Source: Diplosphaera chodatii
Lineage: Eukaryota > Chlorophyta > Trebouxiophyceae > Prasiolales > Stichococcaceae
Direction of reading: 5' to 3'
Assembly: GCA_032358165.1 (NCBI GenBank)
Contig: JAALGY010000033.1
Location: forward strand, 2,666,001-2,730,000
Length of the DNA stretch: 64,000 nt
Shown: piece after piece, positions 10,373-21,800 of the stretch
Layout of the letters: each line of letters begins with the position of its first letter
Numbering within the stretch: the stretch's first letter is position 1
Position numbers and translations under genes: made by a program
The notes under the pieces: generated by a model
Database searches by the model: none
Seen by the model: only the letters and a program-made list of their open reading frames with translations
Told to the model about the DNA's origin: nothing

Positions 10373-13300
10373 ATGCAGTGTACTATGTCCAGGGCCTTCC
10401 TTCCAGATACGCCCCAAATCTGCGGCAGGTCGGGCGGCCAGCCAGTGGCGCAGTCGGGCCTCGCGTGGCTGCTGCCCACTCCAGCATGCCGGTGCAGGCA
10501 GGTCAGGTCGCTGGGCGCCAGGTCCGGCGAGGGTCAACGGGGTCACACACCGCCGGCCGCTGCCCGGCACCATGTCGCGCAGTCTGCGGCGCTGGTCGAG
10601 CGCACCATCGACCTGGGCGACTCGGTGGACCTGTCAGAGGAGACGGAGCGCCGGCGACGCAGCCTGGAGCAAAGCTACGATGCTGCAGCCACGCCAGACC
10701 TGTTTGATGAAGCTCATCGGCAGCAGGTGTGCAGCGTGCGGAGCCGCCGTGAGTTGTTCTATGCCCGTGTGTGCTAGTCACCTGTTGGTCTGACCCTCGG
10801 TCGCTGCTGGCATCGCCGTGTTGCAGCTCCACAGCCGGACCTTCTGACGGTTGCTTTTGAGCTTCCACAGGCTGACCCCAGCGCCTCGCAACGGCTTGAG
10901 CGCAGCTGGCAGGCGCAGCCAGACAGCCGTGCAACTGGTGACGGCAGCCAGTCGCCGCCGCAGGCGGTCCAGCCCGCCAGGAAGCAGCGGCGGAAGAAGC
11001 GCTGTGTTGCCGCCGGTGCTGCTGTCAGCGAGGTGGCGGCACCGCCAGGAGCTCGACCAGCAGTCGCGGCACCCGCGCCGGCCCCTCCCCGGCCGCGGCG
11101 CCTCGTCACCGGCGACAAGGCAGACCGCTCGGACCACCAGCTGCTGCACAGCAGCTCACCAGCCATCGGCAGGAGGCCATCTGCGGTGCAGCGCGCAGCC
11201 CGGCGGCATACCGACCAGGGGCGTGTCAGACCCCGGCAGATCGTGCCTCCGGAGCAGCAGCAGCAGCACCAGCAGCAGCCGCAGAAGCGGGGGCCTGCAG
11301 AAGCTTTCTTAGCAACGCTGCAGGAGCGGCTGTACAACTCCCGCAATACCAAGTGCGCGTCCTCTGCTCCGCCACACGTCTGTAGGGCGAGCCAGACGTT
11401 GCCTCCCGCCTGTGTGCGTCCGTTCTGTGTGCTTCTGTTTTGCGTCTGAACTCCGCTTGTTGTCTACGTCTCCTTCATGCCCTTGGACTAACCCTGTGGT
11501 TGCTGTGCTGCTGCAGGCGGTCTGCAGGGGCAGATGCTGTGTCGTGGTATCTCAACACCGTGGGCAACACCACGGTGCTGACACGCAACGAGGAGGCTCA
11601 GCTGGGCGCCATCATCCATCTGGGCTCTGCTGTGCAGCGTGCACAGAAAGAGCTCCGTGCAGAAGATGGCAGTGAAGCCCCACTTGATGAGGTTGGCATT
11701 CCTCGTGGTCCCTGCAAGCGAGCGTCATCATAGAGATCAACCCTTTACGACAGGTTGTGGATCAGGCATGCTCAGCTACAAGTGCACTACACTATGTCTG
11801 CTGACGTTTGGGTTTGCCCGATCTACAGGTTGCACGGCATTTGGATTTGAGGTCAGCCGCCACTGTACAGCAGCGCCTGCAGAATGCAGCACTGGCCAAG
11901 ACGCTGTTGACGCAGTACAATGTGCGGCTGGTGGTGTCCGTGGCGCGGCAGTACTCAGACAGGTGCGCCGATGCAGCCCTTGCCTACGCAGTGCACCGGG
12001 CACCTGTGCTCGCGCCCGCACCGCCGCTGAGGCATGCGCGTGCCAGCCTGTGGTTGATGCATGTCGCATGTGGTGTAGCAGGTCTGTTGCTGGTGCACGC
12101 CCTGATGTGTCATCCTCCATCAAATGTGCAGGGGTGTCGAGTTCCCGGACCTGCTGCCGGCGGGCGTGGCGGGGCTGGAGCGCGCCATTGCCCGCTTTGA
12201 CGCCTCCAAGGGCTTCAAGTTCAGCACCTACGCGCACTGGTGGATCCGCCAGGCCATCAGCCGCTGCGTGCAGGTGCGTGGCCTCGAACGTCAGCATGAG
12301 CCTGCCTTTTGCAGGTCTATCATCACACAATATGTGGAAGTGAGCTGCTTCCTTTGGTCGTTGGTCACTGTCGCTGACTGGTTACTGCATGCGCGCACAG
12401 GACCAGTCGCGGGTGGTGCGCCTCCCAGTCAACGTGTACGAGCTGCTGTCCAAAATCAACAAGGTGGCCAACCATCTGAATGCGCAGCCTGAGCGCCAGA
12501 AGCCCGCAACCTATGCAGAGATTGGTGAGTTTGTTGTTTGTTTAGCCTGCTGACTGAGGCGCAGAGCTGTTATGTGAGGCACAGAGTCTGGCAGCATGCT
12601 CTGCTGCTGTTGTGTGTGGTCGCCGGCCTACAATGCTGATTGTCCACCAAACCTTTCAAGATGGCATTGTTGAACCTTGCTGTTACTGCTGCTCTGCAGC
12701 CAATGCCCTCGACCTGCCGGTGACGAAGGTCATCCAGGTGGTGCGAGCGTCCCGCGAGGCCAAGAGCCTCGACATGCCGGTGGACCAGTCGGGCAGCCCC
12801 GACGCGGCAGACTCCCCCGCGCTGGTGGACACCCTGGCCTCCGACCTGGGCGACACCACCGAGGACGCCTCCCAGCGGTGCGCATGAGACGCTTGCTCGT
12901 GTCTGGTCTGGGCTCTGCAGCACACATACTGTCGGGCTCCAGGTCAGGTCATCAGTGCTCTTGCCTGATGCTGTGGGGCTCCGAGCTGTCCATCATGTGT
13001 ACATGCGCACAACACGCACGGCGGTTGCAACATCGTGGTGACAACAGTTGTGTGCCGTGCTGCAGGGCGCTGCGCGAGCAGGTGGACCTGGCACTGAAGG
13101 GCCTGGACCTGCGCCCGCGCAACATCCTGCGCTACCGCTACGGCCTGCACACCGCGCTGGGCCGCCCCCTCACGCTCAACGAGGTGCGGCCCTGCCCATG
13201 TACATGTGTATCGACAGTGCGTGCACTGAGCCGTCAGTCCCTACCCACCATCAAAGATGTGCCGTACAAAAAAACATTGTTGTGTGATTGCTCAGGTTGG

Positions 13301-13421
13301 GGAGCTGTACGGTCTGAAGGGGGAGCGCGTGCGGCAGATCGAGGGCGTGGCCATATCGATGCTGAAGAAGGGGCTGCAGCAGGGGTTGCGCAAGACATTG
13401 GAGGGTCAGCACGATGATTAG
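10373..13421 (+). CDS. Plastid RNA polymerase sigma-70 factor
   Basis: Nuclear-encoded sigma subunit that would direct the plastid-encoded RNA polymerase to its promoters. Nine exons: 10373-10726, 10871-11352, 11517-11691, 11829-11962, 12132-12273, 12401-12524, 12700-12877, 13066-13183, 13296-13421; 610 residues. The first about 280 residues are low-complexity and basic, with a Gln-rich run near [13 protein letters not shown], consistent with transit peptide plus linker. The sigma core follows: region 1.2 ([12 protein letters not shown]), region 2 ([16 protein letters not shown], then [21 protein letters not shown], the 2.3-2.4 melting and -10 segment), region 3 ([14 protein letters not shown]), and region 4 ([21 protein letters not shown], then [18 protein letters not shown], the -35 helix-turn-helix). 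All phases agree. Two ATGs are possible at 10373 and 10385. Family membership is firm; which plant SIG class it belongs to is not. Confidence 0.92.
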
Positions 13422-13925
13422 CCACAGGGTGCATGGCTGTCACCCTGCTGCACATCAAGCAGAGCAACAAGCGCCAGTCACGCCATCCGGAGCATGCAAC
13501 TGGCTCAGTTGTGTAGGAAGGTCGGCGCCGAGGACGAACTTGTGATGGCACTGGGCCATGATGAGCGATACTACCAAAGCACAGCTGTATTTGATACCGC
13601 ATTGCACCATTGTAGCAATGTGCACATGTGCTGCGCCAAGGAGCGTTGCACGGCACTGTTGACACAATGTTTCTCAGAGGGGGAGGGGTTTCATGGATTG
13701 CCTTGTACCAATAGTTATCCGCGGCGTGCGTCTAGATGCTTTACATTGATGCGCCTGATTTTCTGAGAGCAGGCCATGGGCATCGTTGCTTGATATGCCG
13801 CACACAATCGAGGAGTAAGCTGTTGAGCACAGCGAGTAAGCAAATATTCTTCCAGTTCCGCAGTCTCAACAGATACATTCCCAGGTTGTGCTCCTATCTT
13901 ACTGGTGCGCTGCTGCTGCCTGCTG
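13422..13925. other. Intergenic, convergent gap
   Basis: 3' flanks of the sigma factor (+) and the HEMK2-type methyltransferase (-). No coding signal beyond short chance frames. Confidence 0.5.
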
Positions 13926-15414
13926 CTAATGGCCTGGTTCTGCCAGGCGTTCTGCAGCATCACGTTCCACCCTGCTTGACGTGCACTCACTCCGCTCCAC
14001 GCACAATATTGTGAGCAGCTCCTCGTCAGCCTGTGTCTTTGAAACGACCCTCCCTACAGACAAGCAATAGATTAAGCCAGCTAGCTGACACTCCCGCACT
14101 TTGCATGCTTGCAATATGGGCGTATCATCCGGCGACACCTGTGAAGCCGACAGCTTCGAGCTCCTTTAAGATCCCTGCACACATGCATATGGACCAGTCG
14201 TGGGCTTACATGCTGCCCTTAGTCGCATGGGCCGATCATCATTGCTGCAGGCATCTGCAGGCTGAATGATGGTGTCACACACCTTTTGGATCGTTTTCAG
14301 CCACCGTCACCATCAGCATCTGCCCATCAGGTGCCAGAACATCGTCTAGCTGCGATGTGCATTCCAGCACTTGTAACATGGGGTACATAAAGCACAGGCG
14401 CCAGGACGCAGTACGCTCACACTCAAGCACACAGCACCTGCCAGGCCATTGCAGCGTTGATACCAGCAGGATACCTGTGCCAGCAGACGGTCAATCACGA
14501 CGCGGCCACGAGAGCCGCCAGCCCAGCTGGCAGCGATACCGCCGAGGGTTACCTCGTCATCAGGTGTGGGCACGTACGGCGGGTTGAACAGCTGCACTGA
14601 ACCCAAAATGTCACTGCAGTTGTCAAGCTACTTGATGCAAGCCTCAGGCAAGACCAGCTCCATTCATCAATGCCCTGATGCTAGCTGTGTCACCAGCAAG
14701 TCGATTTGTTGCCGCAAGCGTGGCAGCAGCGGTCCGAACAAATCCGCTGCAATGACTTCGACTGCATTGTGCACCTGCACATAGGAGAGTATAAACTGCA
14801 TTGCACACACATGTGTGCATGAAGGGGATGAACATGAAGGCGACAAAGCCTGCGCGTGTGTTGAAGCCCCTACTCAACGGACCTTGTGTGCCTCGAGTGT
14901 CGCACGAGTCGCAGCAAGCGCCTGCTCGCTGATGTCCGTTGCAATGAACCGGCAGGCTGCGCGGCTCCTTGCGGCAATGATGTGCACAGCGGATGTGATG
15001 ATGTAGCCGCTACCGCAGCCCACCTCCACACACCTGCAGGCGCCATGAGAAGCGATTCGCACCTTCAGCCCCGCCAGATTCTGCCAAATGTCATTGCAAG
15101 GGTTCTTGAGACACCCTTTGCTGCAGCAGAGCGTGCTGTACCCACAGCTTTGGCGGCGCAGTCCATGTGCTGCTCAGTTGTAGGAGGGCGTCCGCCAATG
15201 CAAAGCTGTCCTGCGGCATTGGAATCACACCCAAATGCACTGCTGCCCCAGCTGCGGGTTCTACATTGGTTGTCAGGGCAGGAAACAGGATGGGCGCATG
15301 ACAGGCCTGCACCTCTGAGGGGCCGTACACTTCGCTGCTGAGGGTCGTCAACGCAATCTCGGCCAGCAACGGCGCTGCTTTGCTGAGTTCGTGACACGGT
15401 GCTGTCATGTGCAT
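13926..15414 (-). CDS. N6AMT1: HEMK2/N6AMT1-type glutamine methyltransferase
   Basis: SAM-dependent methyltransferase of the Mtq2/N6AMT1 family, which methylates the GGQ glutamine of eukaryotic release factor eRF1 (and in animals also a histone H4 lysine), working with a TRM112 partner. Eight exons: 15313-15414, 15142-15210, 14883-15080, 14694-14774, 14475-14591, 14283-14349, 14139-14174, 13926-14053; 265 residues. Motifs in order: [16 protein letters not shown] (family opening), [16 protein letters not shown] (SAM-binding motif I), [11 protein letters not shown] (motif II), [13 protein letters not shown] with the catalytic [24 protein letters not shown], and [10 protein letters not shown]. 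One exon is only 36 nt. The 61-nt intron between exons 2 and 3 is the least certain junction. The C-terminus runs about 20 residues past the usual end ([20 protein letters not shown]). Start: ATG at 15414 or six bases downstream. Confidence 0.88.
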
Positions 15415-16103
15415 GCGAGAACGCCGCCAGTCACTTCAGCGTCATCGCGCTCAGTAATGACCCGAGGCGATCCTACTCGCGGTGTGCAGCATGTGCTTGC
15501 TGCGTGTTCCCTACGATTGAACTCTGACAACCAGATTCAGGCAGATCTTCAATCGAAGCATGTCCGCTGGCTAGGAAGGTTGGAAGCACTGCTGCTACTA
15601 CCGGAGGTCAACTGCCAGCTATCACTAACGCATACGTCCACCTGCAGCGGCCGCGCCTGCCTCAGTGTGCTGTACATTTGATGAAAGGCAGAAGCATCAC
15701 AACAGCGCTGATACGCTCACGGGCCGTTCGCCTCAACACAGACTTTCTTGGTTACGAGGGGTCTGCCAGGTTGTTGAGCCATAGATCCGGAGCGCACAGC
15801 ATTCGACAGTTGGTGGATCCATCTCCATACGTCCAACGACACACTTGAGATCTCTCACGGAGCCTGTGCTGCGCGGCAGCTCCTGCTGGAGTTGGGCATC
15901 AGTCACTCGGCCTGGCCCATCCCCTGAGTAGCCAAGTGCCAGCCTTGGACCCCTGTTCTAACTCTCGTGCAATCAGCTCAGCTCAGCCGTGAAGTGGAAG
16001 TGGCTGGTTCAGTCGGCCGTGTGCTTGGCTGGCAGCCTCCCCATGGCGCGGCGCCGATGGCGCTGCCGCTAGTCCGGGGTCCAGGGGCGCACACTATGGG
16101 TGC
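15415..16103. promoter_or_regulatory. Divergent upstream region
   Basis: About 0.7 kb between the starts of the methyltransferase (-) and the glycosyltransferase (+). No gene or obvious regulatory motif seen. Confidence 0.45.
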
Positions 16104-18307
16104 ATGACGATGGAATGGTGAGGAGAGTGCGCAGCGATTGGTGAAGCTAAGGAAGTGAAAGCAGGCTGCCGCGATGTTGCCAGCACCGTGACCTCTAGCC
16201 ACGTCTCATGCGCACACCTGACTTGGACGTTCATCACGGCTGATGCAGGGCGTGTCAGCTGCTGACGCTCAGTATCGCCTTCGTGCTGGCATTTTGCGGG
16301 TACGTGCACCATGCACAGCTAGCGAGCGTGGGCAGCCATGTGCAGACGGGGGCTGGCGCAATCGGGCTGCCCCTCACACCCGACGGTGTCTACACCGGAA
16401 AGTGAGTGTGGCGCATGGAAATGTACATCTGAGATGGCTCCACTGCTGTGCTGCCCAACTCACTTCTCGTGCGGTGCCACGCGCAGCATCTGGGTGTACG
16501 CGATGGTGGGTGTGGATTATGGCGGTGATGGCATGATCCGCCACTTCATTGAGTACTACCATGACCTGGGCGTCCCATATGATCGCTTCATCTTTGTGCT
16601 GCACCACAACCCGGCATTCTCAGACGCCCCAAAGTCGAGTGAGCGCCCGCTTGCATTTCATCGTGCTGTGTTGTAGACAGGAAGGAAATGGTGCTGTAGC
16701 CTGATGGCTGACCGCTGGTCACACCTCCATTGTGCCTGCAGGCTATGGTCGGACACAAGCTTTCCTGCGCAGCAACAACTTTGCGTTCAGGTATGCGTGT
16801 TGTGCACCACACAGTGTGGCCCTCGTTCATGCACCTGCACCGTCGAAAATTCATTGTGGTGTCCTCCTATCAGGCTGATGTGGTTGTGCCTGCAGGAACT
16901 GGGCAGATCAGTACAGCAGCACACGTGCGGCGATCAAGTTTCTGGAGGTGACGATGGAGGTCATCACAAATCCGGACTGCTGGATTGTGCGGCTAGACGT
17001 GGACGAGCTGCTGGACACGAGTGGCCTCATGCTCAGGTCAGAGAGCCCGCAGTGTAGCAGCAGTCATCGGTCACGGGACGCTCAGCTCGTGCTGAGCCTC
17101 GTCAGCACCTGCACGTAGTCCTGTGCATGCTCCAGGACGGCTGACAGCTGCTGCGTCATGGTGTGCTCAGGCAAGTCATCAGCCAGGCGGAGCGGGAGAA
17201 TGCGACCTACATCCAGGGCTCGCTGGTCGACCGGCTGGCGCCGCGGGGGGCGCTGCGCCGCGTGCTGCCGCAGCCCCACATCCTGAAGCAGTTCCCCGTC
17301 GAGTGCCGTGTGGTGGAGCAGGTCGCGGGGCCGCGCCAGCGCATCATCGCCTTCAAGGTGGGGACAGTGCAAGCCCCGCAGCAGCTGTCCCCGGATGGTG
17401 CCACTGTTGCACATGCAGAGCCCAGCCTTGCCAGCACAGGCAGCTGCGAACTACGGTCTGTAATCCCTGCGGCACAAACCTGCGCATGCCAGCAACAAAG
17501 GTCAGGATGGCGTGTGCAGGGGTTCCTGCGGACGGATGACGAGAACCACCATGTGGTCCTGCCGCAGCACGCCAAGGCGTACTTTTCAGCATGCAGCGAA
17601 GTGGCAGCAATGCCCCCAGCGTCAGGCATCGTCAAGGACTGCCTCGGCTCCGAGGGCACCGAGCCTGCCAAGCTGGACAGCCACATGTACCTCACGCCCT
17701 ATGCGCACTTTCCGTCCAGGTCTGCATGTCTTCCTTCCCAGATGAAGATGATGTGGCCATCCGCTTGCAAGCTACAGTATATGATCCGCAGAGCTGTTCA
17801 GCCAGTTGCCCGACCTGCTGAACTGCCATCTCACGCCTTGATGGGGCATCGGCGCAAGCAGGTACGACGTGCCGGGGTGGAAGCCGCTGTATGCGGGCGA
17901 CAGGCCCTGGCGCGCCCAGGAAGGCAGCAAACATTACAGCGTGTGGCATGTGAAGTGGCACTCGGGCCTCATCACCAACCTGCGGGATCGGGCAGCCTAC
18001 TACAGGTGCCTTCCTGTTTGAGTACTACATGCATGCCGGCAGCTTGGCGTGTAGCATGGCAGCCAGGTCATGCGGAGCAGCTAGAGGATACAGCCGGGTG
18101 CCACACATGCACCGAAACGCAGCGTGCACTCTCTGCAGGGGCGACTGCGTGTACGAGACGGAGGGCATGCAGATGTGCACCCCGCGGCACACAGACTGGC
18201 GGCAGGCCATTGAGGCCTTCTACATGGTGGCCGGCTCGCCAGCTGTCGAGGGCCTGGTTCCCTGTGAGAACGGCACCATGAAGGCAGACCCGTTCCTTGG
18301 ACCATAG
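16104..18307 (+). CDS. Type II membrane glycosyltransferase (GT92/GT2-like fold)
   Basis: Nine exons: 16104-16117, 16249-16401, 16487-16638, 16742-16790, 16896-17036, 17171-17357, 17520-17719, 17862-18005, 18139-18307; 402 residues. It opens MTMEW, then a signal anchor (LLTLSIAFVLAFCG), which suggests a Golgi type II protein. The catalytic part begins VGVDYGGDGMIRHFIEYYHDLG, like GT-A enzymes that act on a remote acceptor (DUF23/GT92 and Glyco_tranf_2_4 proteins start similarly). It contains a D-x-D type site in CWIVRLDVDELLDTSG, then FLRTDDENHHVV, PYAHFPSRYDVPGW and HYSVWHVKWHSGLITNLRDRA, and ends in a Cys-containing region with MCTPRHTDWRQAIEAFYMV. Donor and acceptor sugars cannot be read from sequence. 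The 14-nt first coding exon is inferred from phase and a good donor, so the exact N-terminus is the weakest part. A TGTAA lies about 200 bases past the stop. Confidence 0.75.
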
Positions 18308-18853
18308 CGGCGGGCACGGCCCAAGCGCTGTGGAACTCGCAGCCTACTGCACATGGAACCCGCCGTTTGCCCATAGCAGCAAGCGGACATCTCTGCGCAT
18401 GTTGACTTGATCACAGGATTCTAAGGACATCAGGGTGAGATATTCTTTTGGATTTGTGGAATTTGATCATGCGGCGCATCACCATTGCTGTGCCTGAAGC
18501 GCGCTGTAAAGTCGTCATCGTGATACACTCCTAAGGTGATCTCCAACTGCTGGCAAACCGACAGCGTGAATACGCTTGGCCCATCGACTTATAGTCGGCT
18601 TTGCGCTCCTTTGCCACATGGTGCCTTGCAGCTTTGGCTGCTCTCGCCTGCTGGTTCAGGGGGGCGATGCAGGCTCGGCTGCTGAATTGCATTCGCATCG
18701 CATTCCAGAGGCAATGTTTGTCGCGTGTTGTACTTGAAACGAGAATGTGGTATCGCCTATCATGAATAATGATGTGCTCAGCTGATCTGCATGTGTGTGC
18801 GTGTGAACCAGATGGGCATAGTTGATCTGCACATGATCTGATGTGTCGGAAGT
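18308..18853. other. Intergenic, tandem gap
   Basis: 3' flank of the glycosyltransferase and promoter side of VPS8, both on the plus strand. It contains one TGTAA, the polyadenylation-type signal of several green algae, at 18505-18509. Nothing else was recognised. Confidence 0.45.
18505..18509 (+). promoter_or_regulatory. Possible TGTAA polyadenylation signal
   Basis: TGTAA about 200 bases after the glycosyltransferase stop. TGTAA is the usual signal in volvocine algae; its use here is inference. Confidence 0.25.
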
Positions 18854-21800
18854 ATGACCACGGTCGACGACCTTCTCAACGAGCTGCTCTCCAGCGACGA
18901 CGAGGTGTGTTAGTAGCAATGCTTTTCTGACAACGAAAGGGTCAAGCCTGCGGCTCGCCTTGCTTCCATCAAATGATCACTGCACGCAGGATGCCGCGGA
19001 CTCCCAGCAGCAGCCTCCCAACGAGACAGTCAAGGAAGGTGAGCTCTGCGCCTCCTCGCAGTGAGTGCGATTCATCCGGTTGGCGGCTGTGTGATCTTCT
19101 CACGGGCTCACTGTCCTACTGTCCGCCGATGATGCAGATGTCGACGGGGGCGCTGCCATGCAGCTGGGTCTGCAGCCTTCCAGGACAAATGGACAGGCAC
19201 GACAGCTGCCCGCAAATACAGACGCAGGTCCCCTCTGGCAGCAACCAGATGCAGACGCGCCACCGGAGGAATCGGTGCTGGGCTTCCAGGGCCGCAGCGC
19301 AGCCAAAGCATTGGACATCAGCCCTGCCGCAGAAGCAGAAGACAGTAACTTGCAGAACCGCAACTTCTCCCATCAATCACAGAGGGGCATCGGCGGTGAG
19401 GGAACGTCAACAGCGGATGCAGCAGCAGCAAGGGATGGCACAGCGCCTGAGACTGTGGCACCTTTTGCGCTGTGGCATCTCCCAGGCGGCCAGGACAGCA
19501 ATGTACACCAGGATCAGCCACCGGAGGAAACTGCAGCAGAACTCGCGTCGACCAGCATGCCACTGGACACCCATGGCAGCGCAGATGTCTGCGACTTGCC
19601 AGATATGGCGGCAGACACAGCGGCACCAACCATGCCACCAACAGAACCTGGGCAGGCGGCGTACCCAGCGATGCAACAGAGCTGTGATGCGACTGCGCAA
19701 AATAATTCTGAGCAGCCAGCTGCACAGCCCTTCAATGCTGCAGCACCTGAAGGTAAGGATTTCACGTGTGCACCAGCTTGCTGCCTTGCACTCACGAATC
19801 ACATGCCACTGGAGGCCGCCAGAGGACTCAGGCACCTGCCAGATGTGCAGGGCTCGGTCGCAGCGCATCAGGGTTGAGTGATCTCAGCGTTGCATCGATG
19901 GACCTTGGAGCAACGGGTTGGTGGAGCTCCAGCGCTGATGACTTGATGATGCACACCTTACAGATGATGCATGCGTCTACAGCGTTCAATGTTGCATGGT
20001 TGCTTTATGGCCACCTGTCGATTCACAATTGCAGAGGCTCAAGCCGGGATTGACCTGGATACTTCAGCAGCAGAGGCAACACCAACAGCAGCTACAGTGG
20101 CAGCAGACATGAAGGCGGCAGAGGCAGCCGAGTCAGCAGCTGAAACAGCATCCGAGCTCTCCTCGCTGGACGCACTCAGCAGCATGGGCCTCGATGATGA
20201 CGCTGCCGGCAGCAGCCTCATGTTGCCTGCAGGTAAGCTATGCCGTTAATCGCTGCACCAATCAGCATCAGGTGTGCACTGCACCTTGCAATGCATTGCA
20301 GAGCTGATTGCACAGATACCATGACAATGGCTGCTGGGTGCAGGGGCCGCAGCGGGGCAGAGTGATCTGAAGACCGACTCGCTTTCATCGCTCAGCTCCC
20401 TGTCAGCAGCTCCTGCGGACGGTATTGATGAGGTCAGCAGTCCGCTTGGCGGGAGTGGCAATGCACCAGACTTGGCGATGCCAGCAGCGGTCCTGGCGGC
20501 GGCGCCGGCAGCAGTGGATCCAGGCAGCGCTGGGTCAGAGGGCCCACAATCAGCAGCCGGCAGAGTGCTCCCGCTCCACAGGCCACTTCCTGCAACAGCT
20601 GATAGGCCTCCAGATGCCATAGCTACTTCAGCAGCCCCTGCGCATCAGCTGCCAGGCGAGGCGTCCATCCTGGAGCCGAGGCCTGTCATCGTGCCAGGGA
20701 CTGGGGTCACCAGCACGCCAGATGCCACTGGTGGGCGGCAGCCCGTGCACAGCAGCAGCGCAGAGCAGCTGCTGCCGCTCTCCGTGGCTGAAGCATTGCC
20801 AGCAGTGCAGACGCGCAGCTATCCAAATGTTGGAGTTGCCGCACCTCAGAGTGCCTCCATTGACACTGGAGCAGCACAACATGCACCAGAGCCACCACCA
20901 CTGCATATGGTTGTGCTCGCCCAGGCAGAAGAAGTAGAGCGCAGCCTGCTGACAGGTGACACTCCTTCGACACGCTGAGGATGCAAGGTCCTACAAGTCT
21001 TCATTTGCTTGCCTAGTGCGCCTTGGTCCTGACGGCGATTTTGGTCTTTGAAAAGCATGTTCGTGACGGAGTGCTCAATTGCTTTGTGCTCAGGACCGCA
21101 GCAGCCAGCAGCAGCAGACGATGCCAGCAGGCGGGCGGCGCTACGGGCGAGCCTGGCAGCAGAGCAGTCCAGCCTGCCTGCACAAGGCCTGGCAGACCGT
21201 GATGGCAACGCCATCGGCAGCAGTGTCCTCATCCGTGTTGACAGGGCGGTAGCATTTGACAGCCATGCGGCCGAACAGCAGCGGCAGGTGCCGTTGCAAC
21301 CTGTCACTTGCCAGCCTTGAAGCTATGTCTACCCACAAATCATGCCTGCGCTGCTCAGAGACACGCGGCAATAACCAGCGCGATGGTGATGCTGCGAGCG
21401 CAGGCTCTGGGCACTGGGACAGCAGTTGCAGTTGCTGCGCAGCATGCGCTGATCGCTGTTGGCATGTCTTCGGGCGTGGTGTGCCTGCAAATGCCGTGGG
21501 CCTCCAGCGCGCCCGAGGGCGGCGCCTCAAGGTGACAGGACAGCCAGGATGAAGGCATGTGTTCTATGTCCCAGTGAAACCTGTGAAGCACACCCTGTCT
21601 GGGGCGCTGGATTTGGTTGCAGAGGCTCTGATGCCACCCTGTGTATGGCGACAGGGCCACGCGTGTCGTGATGCTTGGAGACGCCCGACCTGGGGATAGG
21701 GAGGCGGTGTCAGCCCTGGCGTTCAATGCATCTGGCAGCATGCTGCTCGTGGGCCATGTCAGCGGGGCTGTGGTCCTGTGGCAGTGGCACCGCAGTGTTT

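Noticed and set aside
11250..11282. CAG repeat as a separate repeat element
   Set aside because: It is in frame and encodes the Gln-rich linker of the sigma factor; not an independent feature.
17163..18281. Single plus-strand frame of 372 codons in the glycosyltransferase region
   Set aside because: Parts of it are true exons, but other parts read through introns with clear GT-AG borders; the family sequence is recovered only with splicing.
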